Source of the DNA: JAEVLT01 sp044598425
GTDB taxonomy: Bacteria; Bacillota; Bacilli; Bacillales; Cytobacillaceae
DNA length: 64,000 bases
Direction of reading: 5' to 3'
NCBI GenBank assembly: GCA_044598425.1
Contig: CP172536.1
Coordinates: forward strand, 1,922,001 to 1,986,000
The notes beneath the pieces were generated by a model, which saw only the letters and a list, made by a program, of their open reading frames with translations, made no database searches and was not told where the DNA came from. This document shows, piece after piece, positions 42,576 through 50,046 of this stretch; the stretch's first letter is position 1, and each line of letters opens with the position of its first letter. A program made the position numbers and the translations under genes.

Positions 42576-43532
42576 TCAATTAAAAAGAACCTTAAATTCT
42601 CCATATCCTTCTTCTTCAAGCTTTTCCTTTGGGATAAATCGAAGTGCGGCAGAGTTGATACAATAACGGGCGTGATCAGGTCCTGGGCCGTCGTCAAATA
42701 CATGCCCTAAATGAGAATCAGACATTTTAGAACGGACCTCAATCCGCCGCATTCCGTGCGAAGTATCGAGCTTTTCTTCCAGCTCCTGCCGTCTTAGCGG
42801 CTTTGTAAAGCTTGGCCAGCCGCAGCCAGCGTCATATTTATCTGTTGAGCTGAACAAAGGCTCTCCTGAGATAATATCAACATATATGCCTTCTTCAGTA
42901 TGATTCCAAAATTCATTTTGAAATGGCGGTTCGGTTGCATTATTTTGCGTTACTTCATATTGCAGCGGTGTCAGCACTTTTCGCAGTTCTTCTTCATTTT
43001 TGCGTTTTTTCCAATTTTCCCGGATAAAGCGGGCCCGTCCTGAGCCTTCTTTATATAGCCGATAATGAAACGAGTTCTTTTTATAATAATGCTGATGTTT
43101 ATCTTCCGCTCTGTAAAATGGTCCGGCTGGCAAAATTTGCGTAACAATCGGTTTTTGAAAGCGGCCGCTGGCTTCAATCTCGCCTTTTGAAGCTTCTGCC
43201 AATTCTTTTTGTCTTTCATTATGATAGAAGATCGCCGTTCTGTATGACATTCCGCGATCGTTGAATTGGCCGCCCTCATCTGTCGGGTCGATTTGCTGCC
43301 AAAACAGTTGGAGTAATTTTTCATATGGAAAAACGGCCGGATCAAATGTAATTTGAACTGCTTCGTAATGGCCCGTAGTGTCTGAACACACTTCCTCATA
43401 GGTTGGATTTTCTTTATGGCCCCCTGTGTAGCCAGAAATTACTTCAACGATGCCAGGCTGCTCGTCAAACGGCTCAACCATACACCAAAAACAGCCTCCA
43501 GCAAACGTTGCCTTCTCAAAGTGTTCTGTCAT
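42576..43532 (-). CDS. msrAB: MsrA-MsrB fusion methionine sulfoxide reductase
   Basis: About 318 residues. The MsrA half (about 1-160) has the catalytic Cys in FAGGCFWCMVEPF and reduces S-sulfoxides. The MsrB half (about 175-310) has the GCGWPSF core and the catalytic Cys in RYCINSAALRF, and reduces R-sulfoxides. The usual MsrB zinc cysteines (CxxC) are not evident, so this is probably a zinc-less MsrB. AGGAGATGG precedes the Met at 43532; the in-frame Met at 43541 is within the ribosome binding region. It repairs oxidised proteins in the cytosol. Confidence 0.94.
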   Translation of the reverse strand: MTEHFEKATFAGGCFWCMVEPFDEQPGIVEVISGYTGGHKENPTYEEVCSDTTGHYEAVQITFDPAVFPYEKLLQLFWQQIDPTDEGGQFNDRGMSYRTAIFYHNERQKELAEASKGEIEASGRFQKPIVTQILPAGPFYRAEDKHQHYYKKNSFHYRLYKEGSGRARFIRENWKKRKNEEELRKVLTPLQYEVTQNNATEPPFQNEFWNHTEEGIYVDIISGEPLFSSTDKYDAGCGWPSFTKPLRRQELEEKLDTSHGMRRIEVRSKMSDSHLGHVFDDGPGPDHARYCINSAALRFIPKEKLEEEGYGEFKVLFN

Positions 43533-43852
43533 GAAAACCATCTCCTTTTTTCAGATTCGTATTTATCTTCTATATTCCCACAAAAATCTTTTGCAAAGCA
43601 AATGAAAAGCAGGAACCGGCTACGATTCCTAGGATTTTTTGGGTTTGCTATTCGATTTGTTTAGATGGCATATTTGCAGTCTGATCCGATTTTTTAATTT
43701 CTGATATTCCAATTTTATTCAACAGAGCTATTATTTTTTCAAAGTATGCCATATTTTTGTAATTCACAAATCATTTCTTGTAGCTTACAACATTATTTGC
43801 CTGCTATTGTCTATTGTTTTTTTACCCTTTCCAAAGATGAGCAAACAAGATG
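43533..43852. other. Intergenic region upstream of msrAB
   Basis: About 320 bases, AT-rich, without a supported gene. It presumably holds the msrAB promoter. It ends at the intergenic repeat. Confidence 0.35.
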
Positions 43853-43915
43853 TAAGAAAAGCGCAAGCGCCAGCTCATCGGCGTACGGACTGGAGGCCTT
43901 TCGACTAAAGATAAA
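43853..43915. repeat. Truncated copy of an intergenic repeat
   Basis: TAAGAAAAGCGCAAGCGCC at 43853-43871 is identical to 63678-63696. The remainder (CGGCGTACGGACTGGAGGCC) is GC-rich against AT-rich flanks. It looks like a truncated member of a dispersed Bacillus intergenic repeat family. Confidence 0.6.
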
Positions 43916-43930
43916 GGAAAAAATAGACTT

Positions 43931-44164
43931 TTAGATAACACTGTTTTTCACAGTCGGGCTATCAACGCCATCAGGATCAAAAACAAAGTTTAACGGCAGA
44001 TAAATCGGTGATAAATCGCCATTTTGTTCTCCGACTCCCTGGTTTCTTTTGTAAGAGACAAATTGATCAATGAACTGATTTGGCCCAATGCTGACGACTG
44101 AGGAATGGTCAAGCACATTGACTTTAAAACCTAAAAGGTTCACGACCATGGGGGAAAAAATCAT
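43931..44164 (-). CDS. GerPA/GerPF-like spore protein (NQG motif)
   Basis: 77 residues. It starts MIFSPMVVNLLGFKVNVLDH at 44164, after AGGAGGATTG. It has the family core: VVSIGPNQFI then KRNQGVGEQNGD, ending with a DPDGVD acidic turn. Last gene of a five-gene operon of GerP-like and Hsp20-like genes. A coat location is inferred from the family. Confidence 0.7.
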   Translation of the reverse strand: MIFSPMVVNLLGFKVNVLDHSSVVSIGPNQFIDQFVSYKRNQGVGEQNGDLSPIYLPLNFVFDPDGVDSPTVKNSVI

Positions 44165-44175
44165 GTTCAATCCTC

Positions 44176-44427
44176 CTAACTTGGGTTTATTTTCCCAGTC
44201 TCAAAGCTGGAAGCAGAATCAATTTGATCTCGATCATCTACAAGGCTTCGGGTTCCAATAAATTCGCTCTGGTCACCAAAATTCTGTCCATACCCCTGGT
44301 TTTTTTTATCAGAATTATGCCATTCGGCTAATAAGTTTTGACCAATATTCACAGCTGAAGCATTCTCAAATGAATTAATTTTAATCACGCCAATATTGAT
44401 ATTAATGTATGGAGTTGGAGCGGACAA
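44176..44427 (-). CDS. GerPA/GerPF-like spore protein (NQG motif)
   Basis: 83 residues. The N terminus YININIGVIKINSFENASAV is the most typical GerPA/F sequence here. The shared motif is KKNQGYGQNFGDQSEF, followed by DDRDQID. TTG start at 44427 after AAGGAGGGAATTC. Separated by 11 bases from the next gene. Confidence 0.74.
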   Translation of the reverse strand: MSAPTPYININIGVIKINSFENASAVNIGQNLLAEWHNSDKKNQGYGQNFGDQSEFIGTRSLVDDRDQIDSASSFETGKINPS

Positions 44428-44466
44428 AGAATTCCCTCCTTCGATAACATGGAGTTTTAAAGCTCC

Positions 44467-44697
44467 TTACCAAATATTTTTGATACTTGGAAAATCGAAT
44501 TCATCCTCGTCGATTACTGCATGAATGGGTGCAAAAACCGTGGTTTGATCCGAACTATGTTGACCGAATCCTTGGTTTTTTTTACCTGCAACACCTCTTC
44601 CAAATAAAATATTTGTACCAATTGATGTCTTTCCTAAATGATCCTCGTTTTGAATGAACATACCGCCTATCGTAATTTTAGATGTCATAAAATGCAT
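44467..44697 (-). CDS. GerPA/GerPF-like spore protein (NQG motif)
   Basis: 76 residues. KITIGGMFIQNEDHLGKTSI is the N-terminal beta region, then KKNQGFGQHSSDQTTVF and DEDEFD. The ATG at 44697 lies eight bases after AGGA; a second Met three codons later is possible. Third gene of the operon from the promoter side, after the GerPC-like gene. Confidence 0.7.
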   Translation of the reverse strand: MHFMTSKITIGGMFIQNEDHLGKTSIGTNILFGRGVAGKKNQGFGQHSSDQTTVFAPIHAVIDEDEFDFPSIKNIW

Positions 44698-44767
44698 CGC
44701 TCTTTTCCTTTCCTCTTAAGCAATTTAATTAAGTGTATGAAAGTATCGCAGCAGATATTCGACTGGT

Positions 44768-45592
44768 CTAACTTTCCGATGAATCCTGATTGAGTTCGGA
44801 CGAATCTTCAATTGGTATGTCTGTAAAAGAATCAGTTTGTTCCGTTTCGGTACCTGCTGGATCAAACGGTTCTTCTTCTGCTTCTACCTTTTCTTCCTGT
44901 ATTGGAGTTTCGGATGTTCCGCCCGGTAATGGAATCGTTCCGTAAGTAGCTCCGATGTTTAATACCCCGCTTAATTCCTTGATTCCAACTTGAGCGATAT
45001 TATTGTTCTGCTCATATTTTTCTAAAAATAATTTATCAATATAAATTTCCTTTTGGATAACATTCTGTTCCCCATCAGCACTTATAGCAGTAACACGCTG
45101 TTGTAATTCGTTCCATTGTTTCCGGGCAGACTCCAATTGTTTTAAAATGTCAATTTGTAATTGATTGACTAAAAGTAAATTGGTTTCGAGACCGTTTATT
45201 TTGGTCTGTAAATCTTCTACGCAACTATATAATTTTGTTGACAGATCTTCTTCCTTTCGGGTTCCAGATGTACGACTATACTTTTGCTGTTTTTCCTGTT
45301 CGAGCTTTGCCACCTGCTGTTTCAATTTTTCAATTTCCTGATTTTGGACGAGAAATTGGTTTTGAATCTCGATATTTGAGGAATCGTTTTTTTGTAGGGA
45401 GGACGTTTTTTTCGCAGCTTCAAGTTGTTCTTTTAATAAAAGGAGCGGACCTAATCTAGCTTCAAGTTTCAATAAACGGTTTATGTGAACTTCAAGGGTG
45501 TTGATTCGCCGAATTTGTTTTTCAAATTCTATTAGACTATTCTTTTCATTTTCTTCGCTGTCTCCTTTATTAAAAAATCCCTTAAATGACAT
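44768..45592 (-). CDS. GerPC-like coiled-coil spore protein
   Basis: 274 residues. Residues about 20-170 are a long charged coiled coil. The segment EIYIDKLFLEKYEQNNNIAQ followed by ELSGVLNIGATYG is the GerPC-type signature and matches the smaller protein at 19060-19446. The C-terminal ~50 residues are acidic and disordered (EEKVEAEEEPFDPAGTETEQ). GerPC is needed for efficient access of germinants through the spore coat. It precedes three GerPA/F-like genes. Confidence 0.68.
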   Translation of the reverse strand: MSFKGFFNKGDSEENEKNSLIEFEKQIRRINTLEVHINRLLKLEARLGPLLLLKEQLEAAKKTSSLQKNDSSNIEIQNQFLVQNQEIEKLKQQVAKLEQEKQQKYSRTSGTRKEEDLSTKLYSCVEDLQTKINGLETNLLLVNQLQIDILKQLESARKQWNELQQRVTAISADGEQNVIQKEIYIDKLFLEKYEQNNNIAQVGIKELSGVLNIGATYGTIPLPGGTSETPIQEEKVEAEEEPFDPAGTETEQTDSFTDIPIEDSSELNQDSSES

Positions 45593-45629
45593 TTATATCA
45601 CCATTTTGTCTATTTTTTAAACGATTGAA

Positions 45630-46103
45630 CTATTCAATAATCACCGACTCTTCTGGCGGCCTTTTCCTTTTATACCAAACCATTAGCAGCCCATTTTCAA
45701 ATTTCGCCCGAATTTCATTTGAACTGGCGGGTTCGGGCAGCTCAATGATGCGCTGAAAGTCACCGCTTTGTCTTTCTTGATGAATAGGCTTGACTGGAAT
45801 TAGGGACGGAAAGGTGCCTTTTAGTAGAAGCTTTGTTCCAGAAACAGAAACGTGAAGATTCTCCTTTTTGTAACCCGCCAAATCAACTAACACAATAATT
45901 TCCAATTCAGTCATATAGAGATCAATCAGCGGAAAATTTTTTTGACTAGCGGTCTGATTAGCAAAGTTTGGAGGTTCACCAGTATTGTTACTGTTATTTA
46001 AAAAATCATTAAACATTGATGTATCAGAAAATTGTTTCCAAAAATCTTCTGACTGCTGTTTTTTAGCCAGTTCCATCCATTTTTTTAGTTGTTCAAAATC
46101 CAT
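45630..46103 (-). CDS. Hsp20/alpha-crystallin-type protein, spore-associated by context
   Basis: 157 residues. The C-terminal ~95 residues form an alpha-crystallin-like domain, with IIVLVDLAGYKKENLHVSVS and FQRIIELPEPASSNEIRAKF then ENGLLMVWYKR in place of the usual A-x-x-x-n-GvL. An N-terminal helical, Asn-rich part of about 55 residues precedes it. In Bacillus, related proteins (CotM, CotP) are coat components. First gene of the GerP-like operon; ATG at 46103 follows AGGAGG by eight bases. Confidence 0.75.
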   Translation of the reverse strand: MDFEQLKKWMELAKKQQSEDFWKQFSDTSMFNDFLNNSNNTGEPPNFANQTASQKNFPLIDLYMTELEIIVLVDLAGYKKENLHVSVSGTKLLLKGTFPSLIPVKPIHQERQSGDFQRIIELPEPASSNEIRAKFENGLLMVWYKRKRPPEESVIIE

Positions 46104-46332
46104 TCTCACAGCCTCCTAATACGTCAAAGGGAGACAAAAAGACAAGCTATATACTATTTATATATTTTTTCTTAGAAATCATTCCACTTTAAGTTGATCT
46201 ACTAACCTTTTTTAGCTTATGATTGACTAATTTATTTGTTTGCACAATATTTTTTTCGGTAATGAATAGGAGCATATGACCTGTACTTTTTCTCCAAACT
46301 GGGTAAGTGTCTATTCCTCCCCATTTTAGATA

Positions 46333-46341
46333 CATACACTA
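46333..46341 (+). promoter_or_regulatory. Sporulation-type -10 box before the Pro/Cys-rich gene
   Basis: CATACACTA matches the -10 consensus of both SigE (CATACANT) and SigK (CATANNNTA). It lies 33 bases before the ATG at 46374. A matching -35 is not clear. Confidence 0.45.
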
Positions 46342-46373
46342 TTTTGAATTTAACTTAAAGAGGAGCGATAAAA

Positions 46374-46703
46374 ATGGAAAAAAAGCCCTACGTAACGGCG
46401 CCTGTAGTGCCAACTCAACCGATTGTGACTGCGCCTTTGATGCCTGCACAGCCAGTGCCAGCTGCACCCATGATGCCAGCACAACCGATGGTAATGCCAA
46501 CTGCACCAACTTGTCCTAGCTATATGCCTCAATATGGCTACGAACAAAGCTGCTGCTACCCGATGCCAATGTTTGATCCTTGCTGCGTCCCTATGCTGAA
46601 CCCTGGCTGTGGACCTGTCTTCGATCCATGCTGTTGTCCTCCGGCATTTGATCCTTGTTGTGTGCCAATGCAACCATACCCTTACTATGGTGCCCCTTAT
46701 TAA
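46374..46703 (+). CDS. Pro/Cys-rich low-complexity protein, probable spore coat component
   Basis: 109 residues. The first ~50 are rich in Pro, Ala and Val with repeated (M)PAQPxxxAP units. The second half has clustered cysteines: SCCYPMPMFDPCCVPML, then DPCCCPPAFDPCC, in four FDPCC-like repeats, ending in tyrosines. Such composition supports disulfide and dityrosine cross-linking in spore coat. GAGGAGCG precedes the ATG and a sporulation-type -10 box lies upstream. No enzyme domain. Identity with a named coat protein was not established. Confidence 0.7.
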   Translation: MEKKPYVTAPVVPTQPIVTAPLMPAQPVPAAPMMPAQPMVMPTAPTCPSYMPQYGYEQSCCYPMPMFDPCCVPMLNPGCGPVFDPCCCPPAFDPCCVPMQPYPYYGAPY

Positions 46704-46716
46704 TTACGAAATGATT

Positions 46717-46755
46717 AACGCCTTGGCCATGGCCAAGGCTTTATTTAATTTTACA
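46717..46755 (+). terminator. Terminator of the Pro/Cys-rich gene
   Basis: GCCTTGGCCATGGCCAAGGC (46720-46739) is a perfect 20-base palindrome followed by TTTATTTAATTTT. Confidence 0.8.
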
Positions 46756-46898
46756 ACCAAACGCCCCCATATTTTGTTTAATCAGCAGCAAGAACGGATA
46801 GTTAAAGAAAAAGCTATCCTCCTCGGGGGTAGTGTATGTGGATTTAGAAACGTTTTCACATTTCCTTGATGGGAATGCTTTAAGCAAACCATAATTTA

Positions 46899-48257
46899 TC
46901 ATGCGGGTTCCCGGCTATATTTCCGCTTTTGGATAAAAATCAATCGGGTTGAAAGGCCAATACCAGCTGCCAACAAACCAATCGTTAGGCCAATCCAGTA
47001 TCCTGGTGCACCAAGACCAACAAAATGCGCTAAAAGATAACCAGCTGGCAGGCAGATTAGCCAATAGGCTACAAGTGTCATAACAAATGCAAGATTAACA
47101 TCCTTATAGCCTCGCAGTGCCGCTTGTGCCGTAACTTGAATCGCATCAGATAGTTGAAAAAACAATGCGTATATAAGAAATTGGCCGGTTAACTTGATTA
47201 CTGCTGGTTCGTTCGAATAAAGACCTGCGACCTGATAGCGGAACAGGACAACAAACCCCCCGGTAAAGATTGCAATCACTACAGCAAGGGACAAGCCAAG
47301 CCAGCTGTACTCACGGGCATCGTGAAAGCGTTTTGCACCAACCTCATATCCGACCAGAACAGTGAGCGCCATCGAAATGCTGTATGGGATCATATAAAGA
47401 AAAGATACAATGTTTAACGCGGATTGATATGCCGCAATGGTTGTAACATTATACTTACTGATTAAAATGGTAACGATCGCAAACATGCTGGTTTCAAAAA
47501 AGATCGACAGCCCCATCGGTACCCCAATTTTTAAAATTTCAATGTTTTCTGGCCGCGAAAAATTTTTAAAATTGCTCAGTTTAAAATAATTGGAGAAAGG
47601 TTGCTTCGTTTTAACAATAAAGATCGTAATGATGGCAATGACCCAGTACGTAAGGGATGTAGCATAACCGGCACCCGCACCACCAAGTTCAGGAAAACCC
47701 CAATGGCCAAAAATGAGGACGTAATTCAAAAAGAAATTTACGGGCAAAGAACTTAGTAAGACGATCATGACAACACGTGTTTTTCCTAACGCATAAATGA
47801 ATGCCCGTAAAACATTAAAAATAAATAACGGAACAACGCCATACCCCAAACCATATAAATAATCATGCGTCGTTATTTTTACGCCATTTGCCAAATGCAT
47901 TTTCGCGATGATAGGATCAAGCAACAAAAATCCACTGAGCAGAACAATAACGGCGATTGCAATCGCCATGTAAATACCATGGATTAGCACAGAGGCAACT
48001 TCTTTGTGCTGCTTTTGGCCAAAACGCTGTGCGGCAATCGGAGAAACAGCGAGTAAAATACCGCTTAAGCCCGTAAAAACAGGATTCCAAATGGAAGAAC
48101 CAATGGCTACTCCGGCCAAGTCCGTAGAGCTGTACCTTCCTGACATAATGGTATTAAAAAAAACCATAGAAAACATCCCAAGCTGCGTAATTAAAATCGG
48201 GATCAACAAAATTACGATTTGCTTCATCTTCTCACGAATGGTAAATGTCTGATTCAT
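46899..48257 (-). CDS. MATE-family multidrug efflux transporter
   Basis: About 452 residues with 12 predicted membrane helices, two MatE halves. It exports cationic drugs or metabolites using Na+ or H+. It begins MNQTFTIREKMKQIVILLIP at 48257 after GAGGAG; the longer frame has no binding site. The segment SGRYSSTDLAGVAIGSSIWN and the matching half-two motif SISMALTVLVGYEVGA are typical of NorM/YojI-type proteins. Substrates are unknown. Confidence 0.9.
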   Translation of the reverse strand: MNQTFTIREKMKQIVILLIPILITQLGMFSMVFFNTIMSGRYSSTDLAGVAIGSSIWNPVFTGLSGILLAVSPIAAQRFGQKQHKEVASVLIHGIYMAIAIAVIVLLSGFLLLDPIIAKMHLANGVKITTHDYLYGLGYGVVPLFIFNVLRAFIYALGKTRVVMIVLLSSLPVNFFLNYVLIFGHWGFPELGGAGAGYATSLTYWVIAIITIFIVKTKQPFSNYFKLSNFKNFSRPENIEILKIGVPMGLSIFFETSMFAIVTILISKYNVTTIAAYQSALNIVSFLYMIPYSISMALTVLVGYEVGAKRFHDAREYSWLGLSLAVVIAIFTGGFVVLFRYQVAGLYSNEPAVIKLTGQFLIYALFFQLSDAIQVTAQAALRGYKDVNLAFVMTLVAYWLICLPAGYLLAHFVGLGAPGYWIGLTIGLLAAGIGLSTRLIFIQKRKYSREPA

Positions 48258-48494
48258 TGAAAACTCCTCAAATAACAGCAAAATTGGATCCCCCGGATGA
48301 TAATGAAGAGATCCAAATCCTATCATACTTGAATTTGCCTATATTTTCTAGATTAATTGAATAAGAAAGTTACCATTTTCCAGATTCTTGAGCGATTTTG
48401 GGCATTTGTACGTGATTAGAGGGCGGGAACAATACATAGGTTTACATAATATTATTACCATAAAATAAACAAGAGTTTGCGAACTTTTACTTTT

Positions 48495-49271
48495 TTACTC
48501 ACGGGAAGAGCTATTAATCAAACAAACAAGCTTTTCCAAACCATCAAGAAGACGGGGAGACGGTCTGCAGTACAACTCTTCTTCTAAAAGGAAAATCCTG
48601 TTTTCTGGCAAATTCAATTTTTCAAAACCAACCCGGTTGCTTACACTCGTTTTTTTCACTTTCTTCTTTCTGACTCCTACCCATGCCAAGCAGATATAAT
48701 CCGGCTTGCGATATACAACATCCTCCCAGTCTGTTTGTACGCTTGCCAATTCAACATCCTCATAAAGATTTCGAGCCCCCGCTACTTCCGAGATCTCGGT
48801 TAACCAGTTATTTTTCCCTGGTGTAAAGATAGGCTTCGGCCACCATTCCCAATAAATGCTTGGCCGCGAGCGGGTTGTTCCAGCATTTTTTTTAAAAGCC
48901 TCCAATCTTGAACGAAACTTTTCCGCAGCTTCAATACCTAGCACAGGTTGTTGAAGCGCTTCTGCGACAGTTTTTAAATCCTGCTCAATATCTGCAAGAA
49001 ATTGCGGGTTTAGAACAAGATGAGGGATATTTCGTTGCTGTAAAACCTGCACATTTTTTTCCATGCCAGGAACACTCAAGGATGCAAGGACAAGATCAGG
49101 CTTCAATTGATCAACCAATTCCATATTGATTGATAAGTCAGGGCCAACCTTAGGCAGATGTCTAACCGCCTCAGGCCAGTCAGAATAATCATCGACTGCA
49201 ATCAAACTGTCTGTTAAACCGAGATATTCCATTAATTCAGTATTGCTTGGACATAACGATATCACTCTCAT
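48495..49271 (-). CDS. BtuF-like cobalamin/corrinoid-binding protein without signal peptide
   Basis: 258 residues in a PBP-like (helical backbone metal receptor) fold, two lobes joined by a helix. It starts directly MRVISLCPSNTELMEYLGLT with no signal peptide or lipobox, and no BtuC/BtuD transporter genes lie near. The call is from the overall pattern (CPSNTE, LKPDLVLAS, the WPKPIF and KPDYICLAW segments). A cytosolic corrinoid-binding role is an inference. AGGGGAG precedes the ATG; the ORF extends upstream without a ribosome binding site. Confidence 0.7.
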   Translation of the reverse strand: MRVISLCPSNTELMEYLGLTDSLIAVDDYSDWPEAVRHLPKVGPDLSINMELVDQLKPDLVLASLSVPGMEKNVQVLQQRNIPHLVLNPQFLADIEQDLKTVAEALQQPVLGIEAAEKFRSRLEAFKKNAGTTRSRPSIYWEWWPKPIFTPGKNNWLTEISEVAGARNLYEDVELASVQTDWEDVVYRKPDYICLAWVGVRKKKVKKTSVSNRVGFEKLNLPENRIFLLEEELYCRPSPRLLDGLEKLVCLINSSSRE

Positions 49272-49314
49272 TGACCGCTCCCCTCTCCTTTTACTGAATT
49301 CCGTTCGTATCTTT

Positions 49315-49899
49315 TTACTGTTTTCCTTTTTCTTCCACTTCAACAGCTAATTGGAATAAAAGCCGGTAGACCAATCTACAAGCCCCATTGATCGACATAT
49401 CTTCCTTAAAGCCGGGTACATAGTTTAAAGCAAAGTTCAAATTCCATAGGCCATCTTCCTGGCTAAACAACAAGTCAAACTTTGGCTCACTCCCATTTAA
49501 ATGTTGATTCAAAAAGGCTTGCACTGTTTTTTGGAATCTTTTTTGCAATTTTAAGCCCAACATGACATCATAAGTTCCAAAAACATCATCTGATTCAAGG
49601 GAAACGGCATCGGCTCCAACCAGTTCAAACCATTTTGATTCGATGTAAAGAAATTCACTTTTGTGTTTTTGTAAATAGGTTATCGGCTCGTTTAAAAAAG
49701 AAAAGTTTTCTGCAGCAATTAATTCTTCCGTTTCTTTGTTGCAGCGCTCCAGGTACGCATCCTTAAAGCGATCAGCAGGATTCTCTGCAGCGGGAAGGTC
49801 CTCTACCGACAGCTGCTGTTTCTGCAGATACGCTCTTTCCTCGGGAAAAATTGCTCCATTCTCATCTTTAACATATTGTTGAATCCGTTCTTTTAACAT
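49315..49899 (-). CDS. Hypothetical protein
   Basis: 194 residues, soluble, helical with acidic patches. It starts MLKERIQQYVKDENGAIFPE at 49899, after AAGGATG; the longer frame has no binding site. I do not recognise a catalytic motif. A hydrophobic segment LFFWLTGKIKK in the upstream extension is not part of the chosen frame. It lies 43 bases upstream of the BtuF-like gene and may be its operon partner. Confidence 0.55.
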   Translation of the reverse strand: MLKERIQQYVKDENGAIFPEERAYLQKQQLSVEDLPAAENPADRFKDAYLERCNKETEELIAAENFSFLNEPITYLQKHKSEFLYIESKWFELVGADAVSLESDDVFGTYDVMLGLKLQKRFQKTVQAFLNQHLNGSEPKFDLLFSQEDGLWNLNFALNYVPGFKEDMSINGACRLVYRLLFQLAVEVEEKGKQ

Positions 49900-50012
49900 C
49901 AATTGAACATCCTTCCTATAGGCAGTCTCTTTCTTTATTTTGCCGGTTAACCAAAAAAATAGCAAATTGGTCATGCTTTTCATCAACTTCCATGTTGCAT
50001 GCTACAATACAA

Positions 50013-50039
50013 AGACCTTACCCCAAAAGGATAAGGCCT
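50013..50039 (-). terminator. Terminator of the CoA transferase gene
   Basis: AGACCTTACCC (50013-50023) and GGATAAGGCCT (50029-50039) form an 11-bp stem with two wobble pairs and a five-base loop, followed by TTGTATT on the minus strand. The stop codon lies eight bases before it. Confidence 0.65.
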
Positions 50040-50046
50040 GAAAAGT

